DNA from: Fidelibacterota bacterium
Lineage (GTDB): Bacteria; Fidelibacterota; Marinisomatia; SCGC-AAA003-L08; D37C17
Length of the DNA stretch: 64,000 bases
Assembly (NCBI GenBank): GCA_002717625.1
Contig: PBEF01000002.1
Location: forward strand, 127,338-191,337
Direction of reading: 5' to 3'
Numbering within the stretch: the stretch's first letter is position 1; the number at the start of each line of letters is the position of its first letter. The position numbers and the translations under genes are program-made. This document shows, piece by piece, positions 35,222-44,014 of the stretch. The notes beneath the pieces are model-generated. The model was not told where the DNA came from, did no database searches, and saw only the letters and a program-made list of their open reading frames with translations.

Positions 35222-36148
35222 ATGGTACATAAAGTAATTATTATTGGTACAGGTCCTGCAGGTTTAACGGCTGCATTATATGCTGGTAGAGCAAATATGT
35301 CTCCTGTTATTTTTGAAGGTCCTCAACCAGGAGGACAGTTAACAATAACTACCGATGTAGAGAATTATCCAGGTTTTCCTGAAGGAATTATGGGACCTGA
35401 ATTAATGGATTTGTTTAGAAAACAAGCTCAAAGATTTGGAGCTGATACTATTAGTTTAATGGTTGATAAAGTTGATTTTTCATCTCGTCCTTTTAAGATT
35501 TGGGCGGGTGATAATGAATATAAAACTGATACAGTTATTATTTCTACAGGAGCATCAGCTAAATTATTAGGTTTAGAGTCAGAAAAAAGATTGATGGGCT
35601 ATGGTGTTTCTGCATGCGCAACATGTGATGCTTTTTTCTTTAAAGATAAAAAAGTGTTTGTTGTTGGAGGAGGTGACTCTGCAATGGAAGAAGCTGTTTT
35701 TTTAACTAAGTTTGCATCTTCAGTTACAATAGTGCATAGAAGAAATGAATTTAGAGCATCTAAGATTATGCAAGATAGAGCATTGTCTAATGATAAAATA
35801 GATGTTTTATGGAATTCTGAAGTTATAGATTTAATAGGAGATGAATCTAAGGGTGGGCTTGAGTCCGTTATTATAAGAGATGTAAAAACAAAACAGGATA
35901 AAGAACATCAGGTAGATGGTTTGTTTTTAGGTATTGGTCATTCTCCAAATTCAAAGTTATTTAAAGATTATTTAGATTTGGATGAAAAAGGTTATATCAT
36001 CACTGAACCAGGTACATCTAAAACTTCATTAGAGGGTGTTTTTGCTTCAGGAGATATACAGGATCAAAAATATATGCAGGCTATAACAGCAGCCGGTAGT
36101 GGTTGTATGGCTGCAATTGATGCTGAACATTATCTTGAATCAATATAA
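35222..36148 (+). CDS. trxB: Thioredoxin reductase (NADPH)
   Basis: A 308-residue low-molecular-weight thioredoxin reductase. The FAD-binding GTGPAGLTAALYAGRA, the redox CATCD, the NADPH-binding GGGDSAMEEAVFL and the HRRNEFRAS phosphate-binding motif are present. The C-terminal FAD motif (GVFASGDIQDQKY) is intact. It transfers electrons from NADPH to the adjacent thioredoxin. Typical length. Confidence 0.97.
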   Translation: MVHKVIIIGTGPAGLTAALYAGRANMSPVIFEGPQPGGQLTITTDVENYPGFPEGIMGPELMDLFRKQAQRFGADTISLMVDKVDFSSRPFKIWAGDNEYKTDTVIISTGASAKLLGLESEKRLMGYGVSACATCDAFFFKDKKVFVVGGGDSAMEEAVFLTKFASSVTIVHRRNEFRASKIMQDRALSNDKIDVLWNSEVIDLIGDESKGGLESVIIRDVKTKQDKEHQVDGLFLGIGHSPNSKLFKDYLDLDEKGYIITEPGTSKTSLEGVFASGDIQDQKYMQAITAAGSGCMAAIDAEHYLESI

Positions 36149-36185
36149 TAATAAGTTACTTTATTATTAATAAAAAGGTAACAAA

Positions 36186-36878
36186 ATGAATATCGTTATA
36201 GTAAGTAATGGCCCAGGCCTTAAGGATGTTGTTGATAAATTTGGACATTCATCTGAATGGATTCCTTCTGCAATTAATGATTCCACAATTAATTATAAAA
36301 TTTTAAAAGCTTATGAAGGTGAAACATGTAATGTTAAAGATTATGATGCTTTTATTATAACAGGTAGCAAATATTCTGTTTATGATAATTTTGAGTGGAT
36401 TTCTAATCTTAAAATATTCATAGACTCTATTATATCTAAAAATAAGCCAATATTAGGTATTTGTTTTGGACATCAAATTTTAGCAGAATGTTTAGGTGGA
36501 AAAGTTGAAAAGAATAAGCTAGGCTGGGAATTGGGTTCTTATAAAATCAATTTAACTGATAATGGATTAATACATCCTTTGTTTAAAGGTGTTAAAGATG
36601 GTGATATTGTTTATGAAAGTCATCAAGATGTTGTTTCTTTAATTCCTGATAATGCTATTGAATTGGCTTATACAGAAAAAGCTAATCAATCGTTTGCTTT
36701 TAATGATAATGTATTTGGAGTTCAATTTCATCCTGAATTTAGCTATGATGTTACTAGAGAGCTGATGGATATAAGAGTTTTAAAAGGTATATCTATAGAT
36801 TCAGATAAGCTGGAAGAGTCATTAAATAGTAAAAATATTTTAGTTAATTTCATAAATATTGTTAGGAGTAAAATGTAA
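36186..36878 (+). CDS. Class I glutamine amidotransferase domain protein
   Basis: A 230-residue stand-alone glutamine amidotransferase of the GMP-synthase-like type. The nucleophile Cys is in LGICFGHQILAE and the His/Glu pair in VQFHPEFSYD. The family hydrolyses glutamine and hands ammonia to a partner synthase, but stand-alone copies of this subtype may act on gamma-glutamyl substrates instead. No synthase partner is adjacent. The next gene (ABC ATPase) overlaps the stop by one base, so a coupled function is possible. Confidence 0.85.
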   Translation: MNIVIVSNGPGLKDVVDKFGHSSEWIPSAINDSTINYKILKAYEGETCNVKDYDAFIITGSKYSVYDNFEWISNLKIFIDSIISKNKPILGICFGHQILAECLGGKVEKNKLGWELGSYKINLTDNGLIHPLFKGVKDGDIVYESHQDVVSLIPDNAIELAYTEKANQSFAFNDNVFGVQFHPEFSYDVTRELMDIRVLKGISIDSDKLEESLNSKNILVNFINIVRSKM

Positions 36879-37552
36879 TGAAAAAACCCATTTTTGAAAT
36901 AAGAAATTTAACTTATACAAATAAAGAATTTAATGTTTTAAATATTAAGAAATTTGAAGTACATAGGTCTGCTTGTTATTTATTTAATGGCAATATGGCT
37001 TCTGGGAAAACACTGCTGTTGGATATATTGTCCAAAACAAATTCTTCTTATAAAGGGGAAGTGTTATATGAAGGGGATATGCTTAAGAAAACAAGCTCTT
37101 TTAAATATAATAAAGAAATAAAGTATGTCAGGCAAAACTTTAAAGCTCCTTATTTTCAGACGGTAGAAAAATATTTAAAATCGATTGTTTCATCTAATAG
37201 TAGTTTGAATTCTGAAAAGGCTATTTCTGAAATAGTTAAGGTAATGGATTTTAAATATATATTTAATTCTAAAATGAGAAATTTGACTCCAGGTCAGTTA
37301 AGATGGGTAAATTTAGCTGCAAATATTGCTGCTTTTCCTAAAGTTTTATTTATTGATGAGTTAGAGTTGCATCTTAATATGGTTAAAATAAAAAATTTAT
37401 GTAAGGTTCTATATAGAAAAGTAAATTTTGAAGGTGTTACTATTATAGCTACAACCCAAAATAAAGAGTTCTTTAATAATCTTACCTCTGTAGCCATTAA
37501 TATTAATCATGGAAGAATTACGAGTGTGCGTTCTAAGTCTCATAGAAAATAG
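36878..37552 (+). CDS. Orphan ABC transporter ATP-binding protein
   Basis: A 224-residue ABC ATPase without fused membrane domain. The Walker A is GNMASGKTLLLD (about 38-49), the signature is LTPGQLRWVNLA in place of LSGGQ, and the Walker B is KVLFIDELE. The Q-loop region (VRQNFKAPYF) is recognisable. No permease gene adjoins it, so its membrane partner is either elsewhere or absent. The altered signature and the start overlapping the glutamine amidotransferase gene set it apart from ordinary transporters. It converges with a methyltransferase gene. Confidence 0.8.
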   Translation: MKKPIFEIRNLTYTNKEFNVLNIKKFEVHRSACYLFNGNMASGKTLLLDILSKTNSSYKGEVLYEGDMLKKTSSFKYNKEIKYVRQNFKAPYFQTVEKYLKSIVSSNSSLNSEKAISEIVKVMDFKYIFNSKMRNLTPGQLRWVNLAANIAAFPKVLFIDELELHLNMVKIKNLCKVLYRKVNFEGVTIIATTQNKEFFNNLTSVAININHGRITSVRSKSHRK

Positions 37553-37553
37553 A

Positions 37554-38168
37554 TTATTTTTGAGCATATAAAATAAGAGTTCCTTCCCAGTTTTCTTTTC
37601 TACCATATTGGTATTTTTTTATACTAGAAAATGGATATTTTGATAATTTTTCATACCATTCTTTGATTGATAATGTATTGGTTTTTAGATTGTATTCTTT
37701 ATCCCAATTTAATGTTGAGGTATTTTCTTTATAATGATCTACTCCAATGATAAGGCTACCTTTTTTATTTATAGCAGTATTATATAACTTATCTATAAAA
37801 TTATCTATATTTTTTAGATAGTATAATGTTTCCATGCTAAATACGATATCAAATTTTTTCTCAAAATTGAAACTTTCTATATCTGATTGAATAAAATCTC
37901 CAGTTTTATATCTAGTAGCTTTATTTATCATATGTTTAGCTCCATCAATGCCTAATGCATAATAGCAATTTTTGTTTTCTAATATTTTTCTTATTACCCA
38001 TCCATTACCACATCCTATATCTATAAAGGAAAAAGAAGATTCTAAAGCAGGAGTTTCATCTTTAAGTATCTTAAACATTTGATCTACTGATGAAGCATGT
38101 CCTCTTTCCATAGATTTATCTTTATTTTCTTTTGCCCAATTATTAAATGTCTCTATATTTATATTCAT
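37554..38168 (-). CDS. Class I SAM-dependent methyltransferase
   Basis: A 204-residue Rossmann-fold methyltransferase. Motif I is FIDIGCGNGWVIRKIL (about 49-64), the next acidic strand end is ALGIDGAKHM, and motif IV is FDIVFSMETLYYL. The substrate is unknown; small molecules are more likely than nucleic acid from the lack of extra domains. The gene overlaps the glpK stop by 4 bp on the same strand, so it is probably co-transcribed with glycerol kinase. Confidence 0.85.
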   Translation of the reverse strand: MNINIETFNNWAKENKDKSMERGHASSVDQMFKILKDETPALESSFSFIDIGCGNGWVIRKILENKNCYYALGIDGAKHMINKATRYKTGDFIQSDIESFNFEKKFDIVFSMETLYYLKNIDNFIDKLYNTAINKKGSLIIGVDHYKENTSTLNWDKEYNLKTNTLSIKEWYEKLSKYPFSSIKKYQYGRKENWEGTLILYAQK

Positions 38169-39628
38169 TGATTTATATCCTTTATGGCTTTATTCCAACC
38201 ATTTATAAGTTCCATCCTTTTTTCTTTATTTATTTGAGGTGTATATATTTCATGTTTTTTTTGATTTTTAAAAGGTTCTTTAATGCTTCTCCAGAATCTG
38301 CTGTTTAATCCAGCTAGTATAGCTGCTCCTAGTGCTGTGCTTTCAATATTAGCTGGTTTTGCAATCTTGATGTTGCTAATGTCTGATTGGAACTGTAGCA
38401 AAAAACTATTATTGGTTGCACCGCCATCAACATTTAATTGTTTCAAGGGTTTATTTATATCTTTTTTGATACATTCTATTAAATCGTTGACTTGATAGGC
38501 TATTGATTCTAGCGCAGCACGGATTAAATGTTTTTTATTTGTTCCTCGTGTTATTCCTGTGATGATTCCTTTGCATTCTGAATTCCAGTAAGGTGCCCCA
38601 AGCCCAACAAATGCGGGGACTATATAGACTCCATCTGTACCTTTGATATCTAAAGCTATTCTTTCTGTATCTGATGCATTATCTATTAGTTTAAGCTCAT
38701 CACGTAACCACTGTATTACTGCACCGCCTATAAAAACAGAACCTTCTATTGCATATACAGGTTCCCCATTTTCATCTGATGCCAAAGTAGTTAAGAGTCT
38801 ATTTTTTGAATCCTGTCTATGCTTACCTATATTTGAAAGATAAAATAAGCCTGTTCCATATGTGCATTTACTAGTTCCCTCATTTACACACCCTTGTCCA
38901 AATAATGCTGATTGTTGATCACCTGCCACGCCTTGGATAGGGATTAGCGTATCATTTATTTTAGTAACTCCAAAATTATCCATAGAGTTTTTAACTTTAG
39001 GTAATGCGTTCTCTTTGATATTAAATATATCTAATAGCTCTTTATCCCATTTTTTATCATTAATATTAAATAACATAGTTCTAGATGCATTGGTATAGTC
39101 TGTAACATGTTTTTCTCCATTTGTTAAGTTCCATATAATCCAAGAATCGATAGTTCCTATACATATTTGATTGTTTTTAAATTGTTTTTGAGGAATTTGA
39201 ATGTTATCAAAAATCCATTTGATTTTTGTTGCTGAAAAATAACTATCTATATATAAGCCTGTTTTTTTAAATATCTTTCTATCATATTTTTTAATAGTGT
39301 TGCAATACTCTTTTGTTCTTCTGCATTGCCAGACTATAGCGTTATATATAGGCTGTTTATTTTTCTTATTCCATACAACTATAGTTTCTCTTTGATTTGT
39401 AATACCTATTGATTGAATATTTTTTGCACTATAATTTTTTGTTATTTTATGTATGATTTTTGTAATTTTTTCTATGAGCTCTTTAGGGTCGTGTTCTACC
39501 CACCCAGGTTTAGGGTAATATTGTTTTATTTCTAAGTATTCCTTTTGAACAATATTTAAATTCCTATCAACTAAAATTGCAGTTATCCCAGTGGTCCCCG
39601 AATCAATGCTAAGAATATACTTTTTCAT
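38165..39628 (-). CDS. glpK: Glycerol kinase
   Basis: A 487-residue FGGY-family kinase that phosphorylates glycerol to glycerol-3-phosphate. Motifs are the N-terminal DSGTTGITAILVDR, the substrate-site GITNQRETIVVW, GVAGDQQSALFGQ and the C-terminal VDGGATNNSFLLQFQSDI. Length is near the family norm of about 500. No glpD or glpF lies beside it; the aquaglyceroporin of this window is 12 kb away and better linked to arsenic. The methyltransferase gene follows in the same transcript. Confidence 0.95.
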   Translation of the reverse strand: MKKYILSIDSGTTGITAILVDRNLNIVQKEYLEIKQYYPKPGWVEHDPKELIEKITKIIHKITKNYSAKNIQSIGITNQRETIVVWNKKNKQPIYNAIVWQCRRTKEYCNTIKKYDRKIFKKTGLYIDSYFSATKIKWIFDNIQIPQKQFKNNQICIGTIDSWIIWNLTNGEKHVTDYTNASRTMLFNINDKKWDKELLDIFNIKENALPKVKNSMDNFGVTKINDTLIPIQGVAGDQQSALFGQGCVNEGTSKCTYGTGLFYLSNIGKHRQDSKNRLLTTLASDENGEPVYAIEGSVFIGGAVIQWLRDELKLIDNASDTERIALDIKGTDGVYIVPAFVGLGAPYWNSECKGIITGITRGTNKKHLIRAALESIAYQVNDLIECIKKDINKPLKQLNVDGGATNNSFLLQFQSDISNIKIAKPANIESTALGAAILAGLNSRFWRSIKEPFKNQKKHEIYTPQINKEKRMELINGWNKAIKDINQ

Positions 39629-39698
39629 AAATAAAAAACTTGTTTAAGAATTGTTTAGTAATATATAATTATATACAAATAATTGAATAAAATATATT

Positions 39699-40346
39699 AT
39701 GAATTATCTTAAATCTATATCTATTATTGTATTATTATCTAGCCTTTTTCCTTTAGAGCTTTTATTTTTTGAAAGCAGTGGTGTTCTTATTCAATCTAAA
39801 GTGATAGGTGATATGGAATCTATTTATAATGAAAATACTTCAGAATATGAAAGGGAGGGCTTAAATCTTAACAGTATAAATCTTTCTTTTTATATTAAAG
39901 GTAATCATAGAATTGATTTTAAGTATTTGAAAAATTATGATAAATATAGTGGCTTTAATCTGCCTTTCCCATCTGAGTATTTAGGTTTTGGAACACAGCA
40001 TTTTTTAAAAAATAAAACGTCATTAAAATTAAATTTTTCTTTTTTTATTGACTATCTATTAGACAAGAAAGATTTATTTAATAAAGCTAGTTTAGGATTT
40101 GGGGTATCTAAAAAAAATGATTCTAAAGACTTTGAGTCATTCACTGACGTTTTGTTTTTTTTAGAAAAAAGAAGTGATATGGATGACTTTGATTTTTTGA
40201 TTCAAGTAAGTTATCCTATATCCATGCAAGTTTTACCTCAAAACAACAATCCTTCAAAGGTGTTTTATGTAGTGAATCCTTCATTAATAATAAATCAAAA
40301 AGATATTTATTATAGCTTAGCTTTTAGTATATGTCGGAACTTCTAA
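39699..40346 (+). CDS. Predicted exported beta-rich protein, possible outer-membrane barrel
   Basis: A 215-residue protein with a signal-like N-terminus (ISIIVLLSSLFPLEL) and alternating amphipathic strands through the rest (for example LNLNSINLSFYIKG, TSLKLNFSFFIDYLL, YYSLAFSICRNF). The aromatic C-terminal residue is typical of small outer-membrane barrels. No known family was recognised. It lies just upstream of the TetR operator with 63 bp between, and its relation to the fatty-acid operon is unclear. Confidence 0.5.
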   Translation: MNYLKSISIIVLLSSLFPLELLFFESSGVLIQSKVIGDMESIYNENTSEYEREGLNLNSINLSFYIKGNHRIDFKYLKNYDKYSGFNLPFPSEYLGFGTQHFLKNKTSLKLNFSFFIDYLLDKKDLFNKASLGFGVSKKNDSKDFESFTDVLFFLEKRSDMDDFDFLIQVSYPISMQVLPQNNNPSKVFYVVNPSLIINQKDIYYSLAFSICRNF

Positions 40347-40380
40347 AAATAATTCTTTTAATTTAATATGTTTTAGGTTA

Positions 40381-40406
40381 AATTAAACCGACCAGTCGGT
40401 TTAATT
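40381..40406 (+). promoter_or_regulatory. Perfect palindromic operator, probable TetR/FadR binding site
   Basis: A perfect inverted repeat with 12-base arms (AATTAAACCGAC and its complement) and a CA centre, 26 bp in all. The inner ACCGACCAGTCGGT resembles operators bound by TetR-family repressors. It ends 2 bp before the GTG start of the TetR gene, so the regulator would control its own operon (autoregulation) and the downstream fad genes. Confidence 0.8.
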
Positions 40407-40408
40407 TA

Positions 40409-40999
40409 GTGGATAATAAATTGCAAATTAGTAAAAAAAATCAAATTCTTGATGCGGCGCTTCAGATATTTGTGAAAAAAGGGTATTCTGAGACACGCAT
40501 GGATGATATCGTTAATGCCTCTGGTATGAGTAAGGGAGCTATCTATCATCATTATAGCAGCAAAAGAGATCTTTTTTTAGAGTTGATTGATTTTTGGGAA
40601 GCTTATTGCTTTCCTGATATTTTAGATAAAAAATATAAAAATAGAACGGCTTCAGGAACCCTTCGTGAAATTGTAAAGGATATTATTGCGACATTTAAAA
40701 AGAAAAAATATGTTTTTCTTGCTGAATTAGAAATTTGGTCATTAGCAAATCACGATGAAGAAGTGCGTAATAAAACAAGAAGGCTTTATATGAATCTTCT
40801 CAAGCTTTTTTCTAATATTATAGCAGATGGTATAGATAAAGGAGAATTTAAAAATATTAATATTCACATAGCTTCTTTATCTATAATGACATCATTGCAA
40901 GGAGTTATATGGTTTAGTATTTTTGAGAAATCTGATTTATCTGCTGAAGAATATTTAACAGAAGTTATGGAATTTATTATTATAGGCTTTAAAAAATAG
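40409..40999 (+). CDS. TetR-family regulator of fatty-acid degradation (FadR-type)
   Basis: A 196-residue repressor. The N-terminal helix-turn-helix is typical of TetR (ILDAALQIFVKKGYSETRMD, then SGMSKGAIYHHYSSKRDLF, residues 13-57) and the C-terminal ligand domain is all-helical. Its position before a beta-oxidation operon, 16 bp before fadE, suggests that it responds to acyl-CoA, like Bacillus FadR. The GTG start almost abuts the palindromic operator and has no ribosome site, whereas a TTG at 40421 is preceded by a purine-rich GGATAATAAA, so the true start may be four codons later. Confidence 0.85.
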   Translation: MDNKLQISKKNQILDAALQIFVKKGYSETRMDDIVNASGMSKGAIYHHYSSKRDLFLELIDFWEAYCFPDILDKKYKNRTASGTLREIVKDIIATFKKKKYVFLAELEIWSLANHDEEVRNKTRRLYMNLLKLFSNIIADGIDKGEFKNINIHIASLSIMTSLQGVIWFSIFEKSDLSAEEYLTEVMEFIIIGFKK

Positions 41000-41015
41000 T
41001 TAATTAGGAGTAAAA

Positions 41016-42854
41016 ATGAGTCAAGATGTAGAGATTAAAGAAAATAAAACTTTAGATGAATTTACAAAGCTACAAGATTTAAGTAGCTTAGAGGGACTTG
41101 GTGGATCTTTTTTAGTTTGCCCATTAGATCAGTATAATGTTTTTTCAAAGGAGAATTTTTCAGAAGAGCAAAAAATGTTTGCTAGTACAGCACAGGACTT
41201 TGCTGTAAATAGAATTAAACCTGTGAATGACCAGCTTAAAAAGTTAAATAAAGATTTATCTTTAGAACTTTTTAAAGAAGCTGGAGATTTAGGATTTTTA
41301 GGAATAGATATTCCTGAACAATATGGTGGAATGGAATTAGATAAAACTACTGCAGCTATTGTGGTTGATTATCTTTCTGCATGCGAATGCCCATCTTTTA
41401 TGGTAACTCTTTCTGCTCACACAGGAATCGGTATTTTGCCAATTGTTTGGTATGGAAACGAAGATCAGAAGAAAAAATATTTAACTAAGTTTGCAACGGG
41501 AGAATGGATGGGTTGTTATGCCTTAACTGAACCAAATGCTGGTTCTGATGCGCTTGCAGGAGAAACTACTGCGTACTTAAATGATGAAGGTACGCATTAT
41601 ATATTAAATGGGCAAAAAATATATATAACAAATGGTTCTTGGGCAGAAGTATGTATAACATTTGCAAAGGTAGGAGATAAATATACTTCTTTTATTGTAG
41701 ATAAAACTTGTGAAGGATTTGTGATTGGAGCTGAAGAGAAAAAAATGGGAATCAAGGGTTCGTCCACAGTGACTTTGTATTTCGAGAATTGTAAAGTTCC
41801 AGTTGAAAATATGTTAGGAAAGCTTGGGCAGGGTGGAGCAATAGCTTTTAATTCTTTATATGCAGGAAGATATAAGCTTGGTATAACAACTGCTGCTGGA
41901 GCAAAATATACTATTAAATGTGCATATGACTTTGCATTAGAAAGAAAACAATTTTCAAGATCTATAACGGAATTTGACATGTTGAAGAATAAATTTGCTC
42001 AAATGGTGGTTCGCACATTTGAAGCTTATACTGTTTCTTATGCCACGACAGGTTCGATTGATTTTTCAATTTCGAAACTCGATAAAAATAGTGATGATTA
42101 TTATGAGAAAATGCAAAAGATTATTGAGGATCATGCTATTGAAGCTTCTATAGCAAAAATTGTTGGTTCTGTTTCACTCGCAGAAAATGCTGATGATGGA
42201 GTTCAGATTTTTGGAGGAGCAGGCTTTATAGAAGAATATCCAGCAGCTCAAATATATCGAGATGAAAGGATTAATAGGATTTTTGAGGGTACGAATGAAA
42301 TTAATAAGCTTATTATTGGCGGAACATTTCTTAAAAAAGCAATACTAGAAGAATTGCCAATAAGAGATCAAATTTATCATAGAATGGAAGATTATTTACC
42401 CGCATTAACATTTTCAGGCGACCATGAATTATCCTCTGAAATATCCGTTATAGAATTATCAAGAAGCTTAATGCTTGATATGTTGCATAGGCTAATTCTG
42501 AAATATGGACAGGATTTAAAAAATGAGCAGTGGGCTTTAGAGCCTTTAGCTGATATTGTTGTCTGTTTTTCTGTTATGCAGATGGGGTTTGCTAGATATA
42601 ACCAACTCCCTGATGGAGAACACAAAAAAAGAATGAATTGTGTTGTGAAATATTCTATTTATAGAAATTTTAATATATTAAAAGAGCGTATCAATATGCT
42701 GGTTCCATATATTTGTGCTAATTCTGAAGTTGGTGATGTTATGGATTCAATAAATCAAAGAATCAATGATTTAAAATATATTCCTGATGCTATAGCTTTA
42801 AAAAAGAGTATTTGTGAAGAATTGTATAAACATGGAAAATATTATTTAGGTTAA
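41016..42854 (+). CDS. fadE: Acyl-CoA dehydrogenase (FadE-type, long form)
   Basis: A 612-residue FAD enzyme that catalyses the first beta-oxidation step, acyl-CoA to trans-2-enoyl-CoA. The N- and middle-domain motifs include YALTEPNAGSDA and the flavin-binding ITNGSWAEV. The substrate/catalytic region RINRIFEGTNEINKLI carries the catalytic Glu. The C-terminal extension of about 180 residues makes it the same size class as Bacillus FadE (about 594). It lies 16 bp after the TetR gene and 16 bp before thiolase, so it is the first enzyme gene of an operon. No EtfAB genes are in view to take its electrons. Confidence 0.93.
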   Translation: MSQDVEIKENKTLDEFTKLQDLSSLEGLGGSFLVCPLDQYNVFSKENFSEEQKMFASTAQDFAVNRIKPVNDQLKKLNKDLSLELFKEAGDLGFLGIDIPEQYGGMELDKTTAAIVVDYLSACECPSFMVTLSAHTGIGILPIVWYGNEDQKKKYLTKFATGEWMGCYALTEPNAGSDALAGETTAYLNDEGTHYILNGQKIYITNGSWAEVCITFAKVGDKYTSFIVDKTCEGFVIGAEEKKMGIKGSSTVTLYFENCKVPVENMLGKLGQGGAIAFNSLYAGRYKLGITTAAGAKYTIKCAYDFALERKQFSRSITEFDMLKNKFAQMVVRTFEAYTVSYATTGSIDFSISKLDKNSDDYYEKMQKIIEDHAIEASIAKIVGSVSLAENADDGVQIFGGAGFIEEYPAAQIYRDERINRIFEGTNEINKLIIGGTFLKKAILEELPIRDQIYHRMEDYLPALTFSGDHELSSEISVIELSRSLMLDMLHRLILKYGQDLKNEQWALEPLADIVVCFSVMQMGFARYNQLPDGEHKKRMNCVVKYSIYRNFNILKERINMLVPYICANSEVGDVMDSINQRINDLKYIPDAIALKKSICEELYKHGKYYLG

Positions 42855-42870
42855 AGGAGAAAAGTTAATA

Positions 42871-44013
42871 ATGGCTAATTCAGTTATAATAGATGGGCTA
42901 CGTAGTCCTATAGGTTTAAAAAATGGAAAAATTTTCAATGAGGATCTTGGCATAGTGACTAGAGCAGATGATTTATCTGCAGATGTTTTAAAATCTCTTA
43001 TTGATAAAGTAGGTGTAGATAAAAATATTTATGAAGATTTTGTGCTTGGATGTGCTTTTCCTGAAGGTCCGCAAGGAATGTTGATGGCTAGAGGGGTAAC
43101 TGTATTATCAGATTTACCAAACACAGTTGCAGCGAGCGTTGTAAATAGATTTTGCGGTTCTTCAATGGATGCTGTTCATCAGGTGAGTACCAGTATAGAA
43201 TCAAATGATATAGAGTTTGGTTTAGCAGGAGGTGTTGAGGATATGTTTGGAGTCCCGATGGGAGGTGGATGGCCAAGCTTCAATGACAGTCTGAGTGAGA
43301 AGGAATTCTATATTGGTATGGGAGAGACAGCTGAAAATTTAGCTCAAGAGCTTTCCATATCAAGAGAAGATCAAGAAGATTTTGCTGTGGATTCACATAA
43401 AAAAGCATTAAAAGCTCAGTCTGAAGGAAGGTTTGATAATGAAATAGCCCCTATCAATATTAATGGAACAATGGTTTCTAAGGATGAAGGTCCTAGGGAG
43501 CCCAATCTTGATAAAATAAGGTCTTTAAATCCTGCATTTGATGCTAATGGAACGATTACTCCAGCAACATCAAGTCCTATATCTATAGGAGCTTCAATGA
43601 TTGCTATATCGAGTGAAGGTAAAGCTAAGAGCTTAGGAATTAAGCCTAAATTTAGAATACGGGGAAGAGCTGTAGCTGGTGTTGATTGGAGAGTTATGGG
43701 TTCAGGTCCTCTCCCTGCAACTGAAAAAGTACTTAAAAAATGCAATATGACAATGAATGATATTGATGCAATAGAGCTTAATGAAGCATTCGCAGCCCAA
43801 TCTTTATATGTTATTCGTAAAGGTGGATGGGATCAAAGTAAAATTAACTTAAATGGTGGTGCTATTGCCCTGGGCCATCCTCTTGGATGTTCAGGCTCTA
43901 GAATCATAATAACATTAATGAATGTTATGGAGCAGAATAATTTAAACACAGGTTTAGCTACGATGTGCATTGGTACAGGCCAGGGTATAGCAACTGTTAT
44001 AGAAAGGATTTAA
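42871..44013 (+). CDS. fadA: Acetyl-CoA acyltransferase (3-ketoacyl-CoA thiolase)
   Basis: A 380-residue thiolase completing each beta-oxidation turn by cleaving 3-ketoacyl-CoA. The acyl-accepting Cys is in VNRFCGSSMDAV, the His in GGAIALGHPLGCSG, and the second Cys in MCIGTGQGIA. ELNEAFAAQSLYV is the dimer/active-site loop. Length is standard. It is positioned between FadE and the HAD/ECH fusion, with a GGAG ribosome site. The next gene starts one base after the stop. Confidence 0.95.
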   Translation: MANSVIIDGLRSPIGLKNGKIFNEDLGIVTRADDLSADVLKSLIDKVGVDKNIYEDFVLGCAFPEGPQGMLMARGVTVLSDLPNTVAASVVNRFCGSSMDAVHQVSTSIESNDIEFGLAGGVEDMFGVPMGGGWPSFNDSLSEKEFYIGMGETAENLAQELSISREDQEDFAVDSHKKALKAQSEGRFDNEIAPININGTMVSKDEGPREPNLDKIRSLNPAFDANGTITPATSSPISIGASMIAISSEGKAKSLGIKPKFRIRGRAVAGVDWRVMGSGPLPATEKVLKKCNMTMNDIDAIELNEAFAAQSLYVIRKGGWDQSKINLNGGAIALGHPLGCSGSRIIITLMNVMEQNNLNTGLATMCIGTGQGIATVIERI

Positions 44014-44014
44014 T

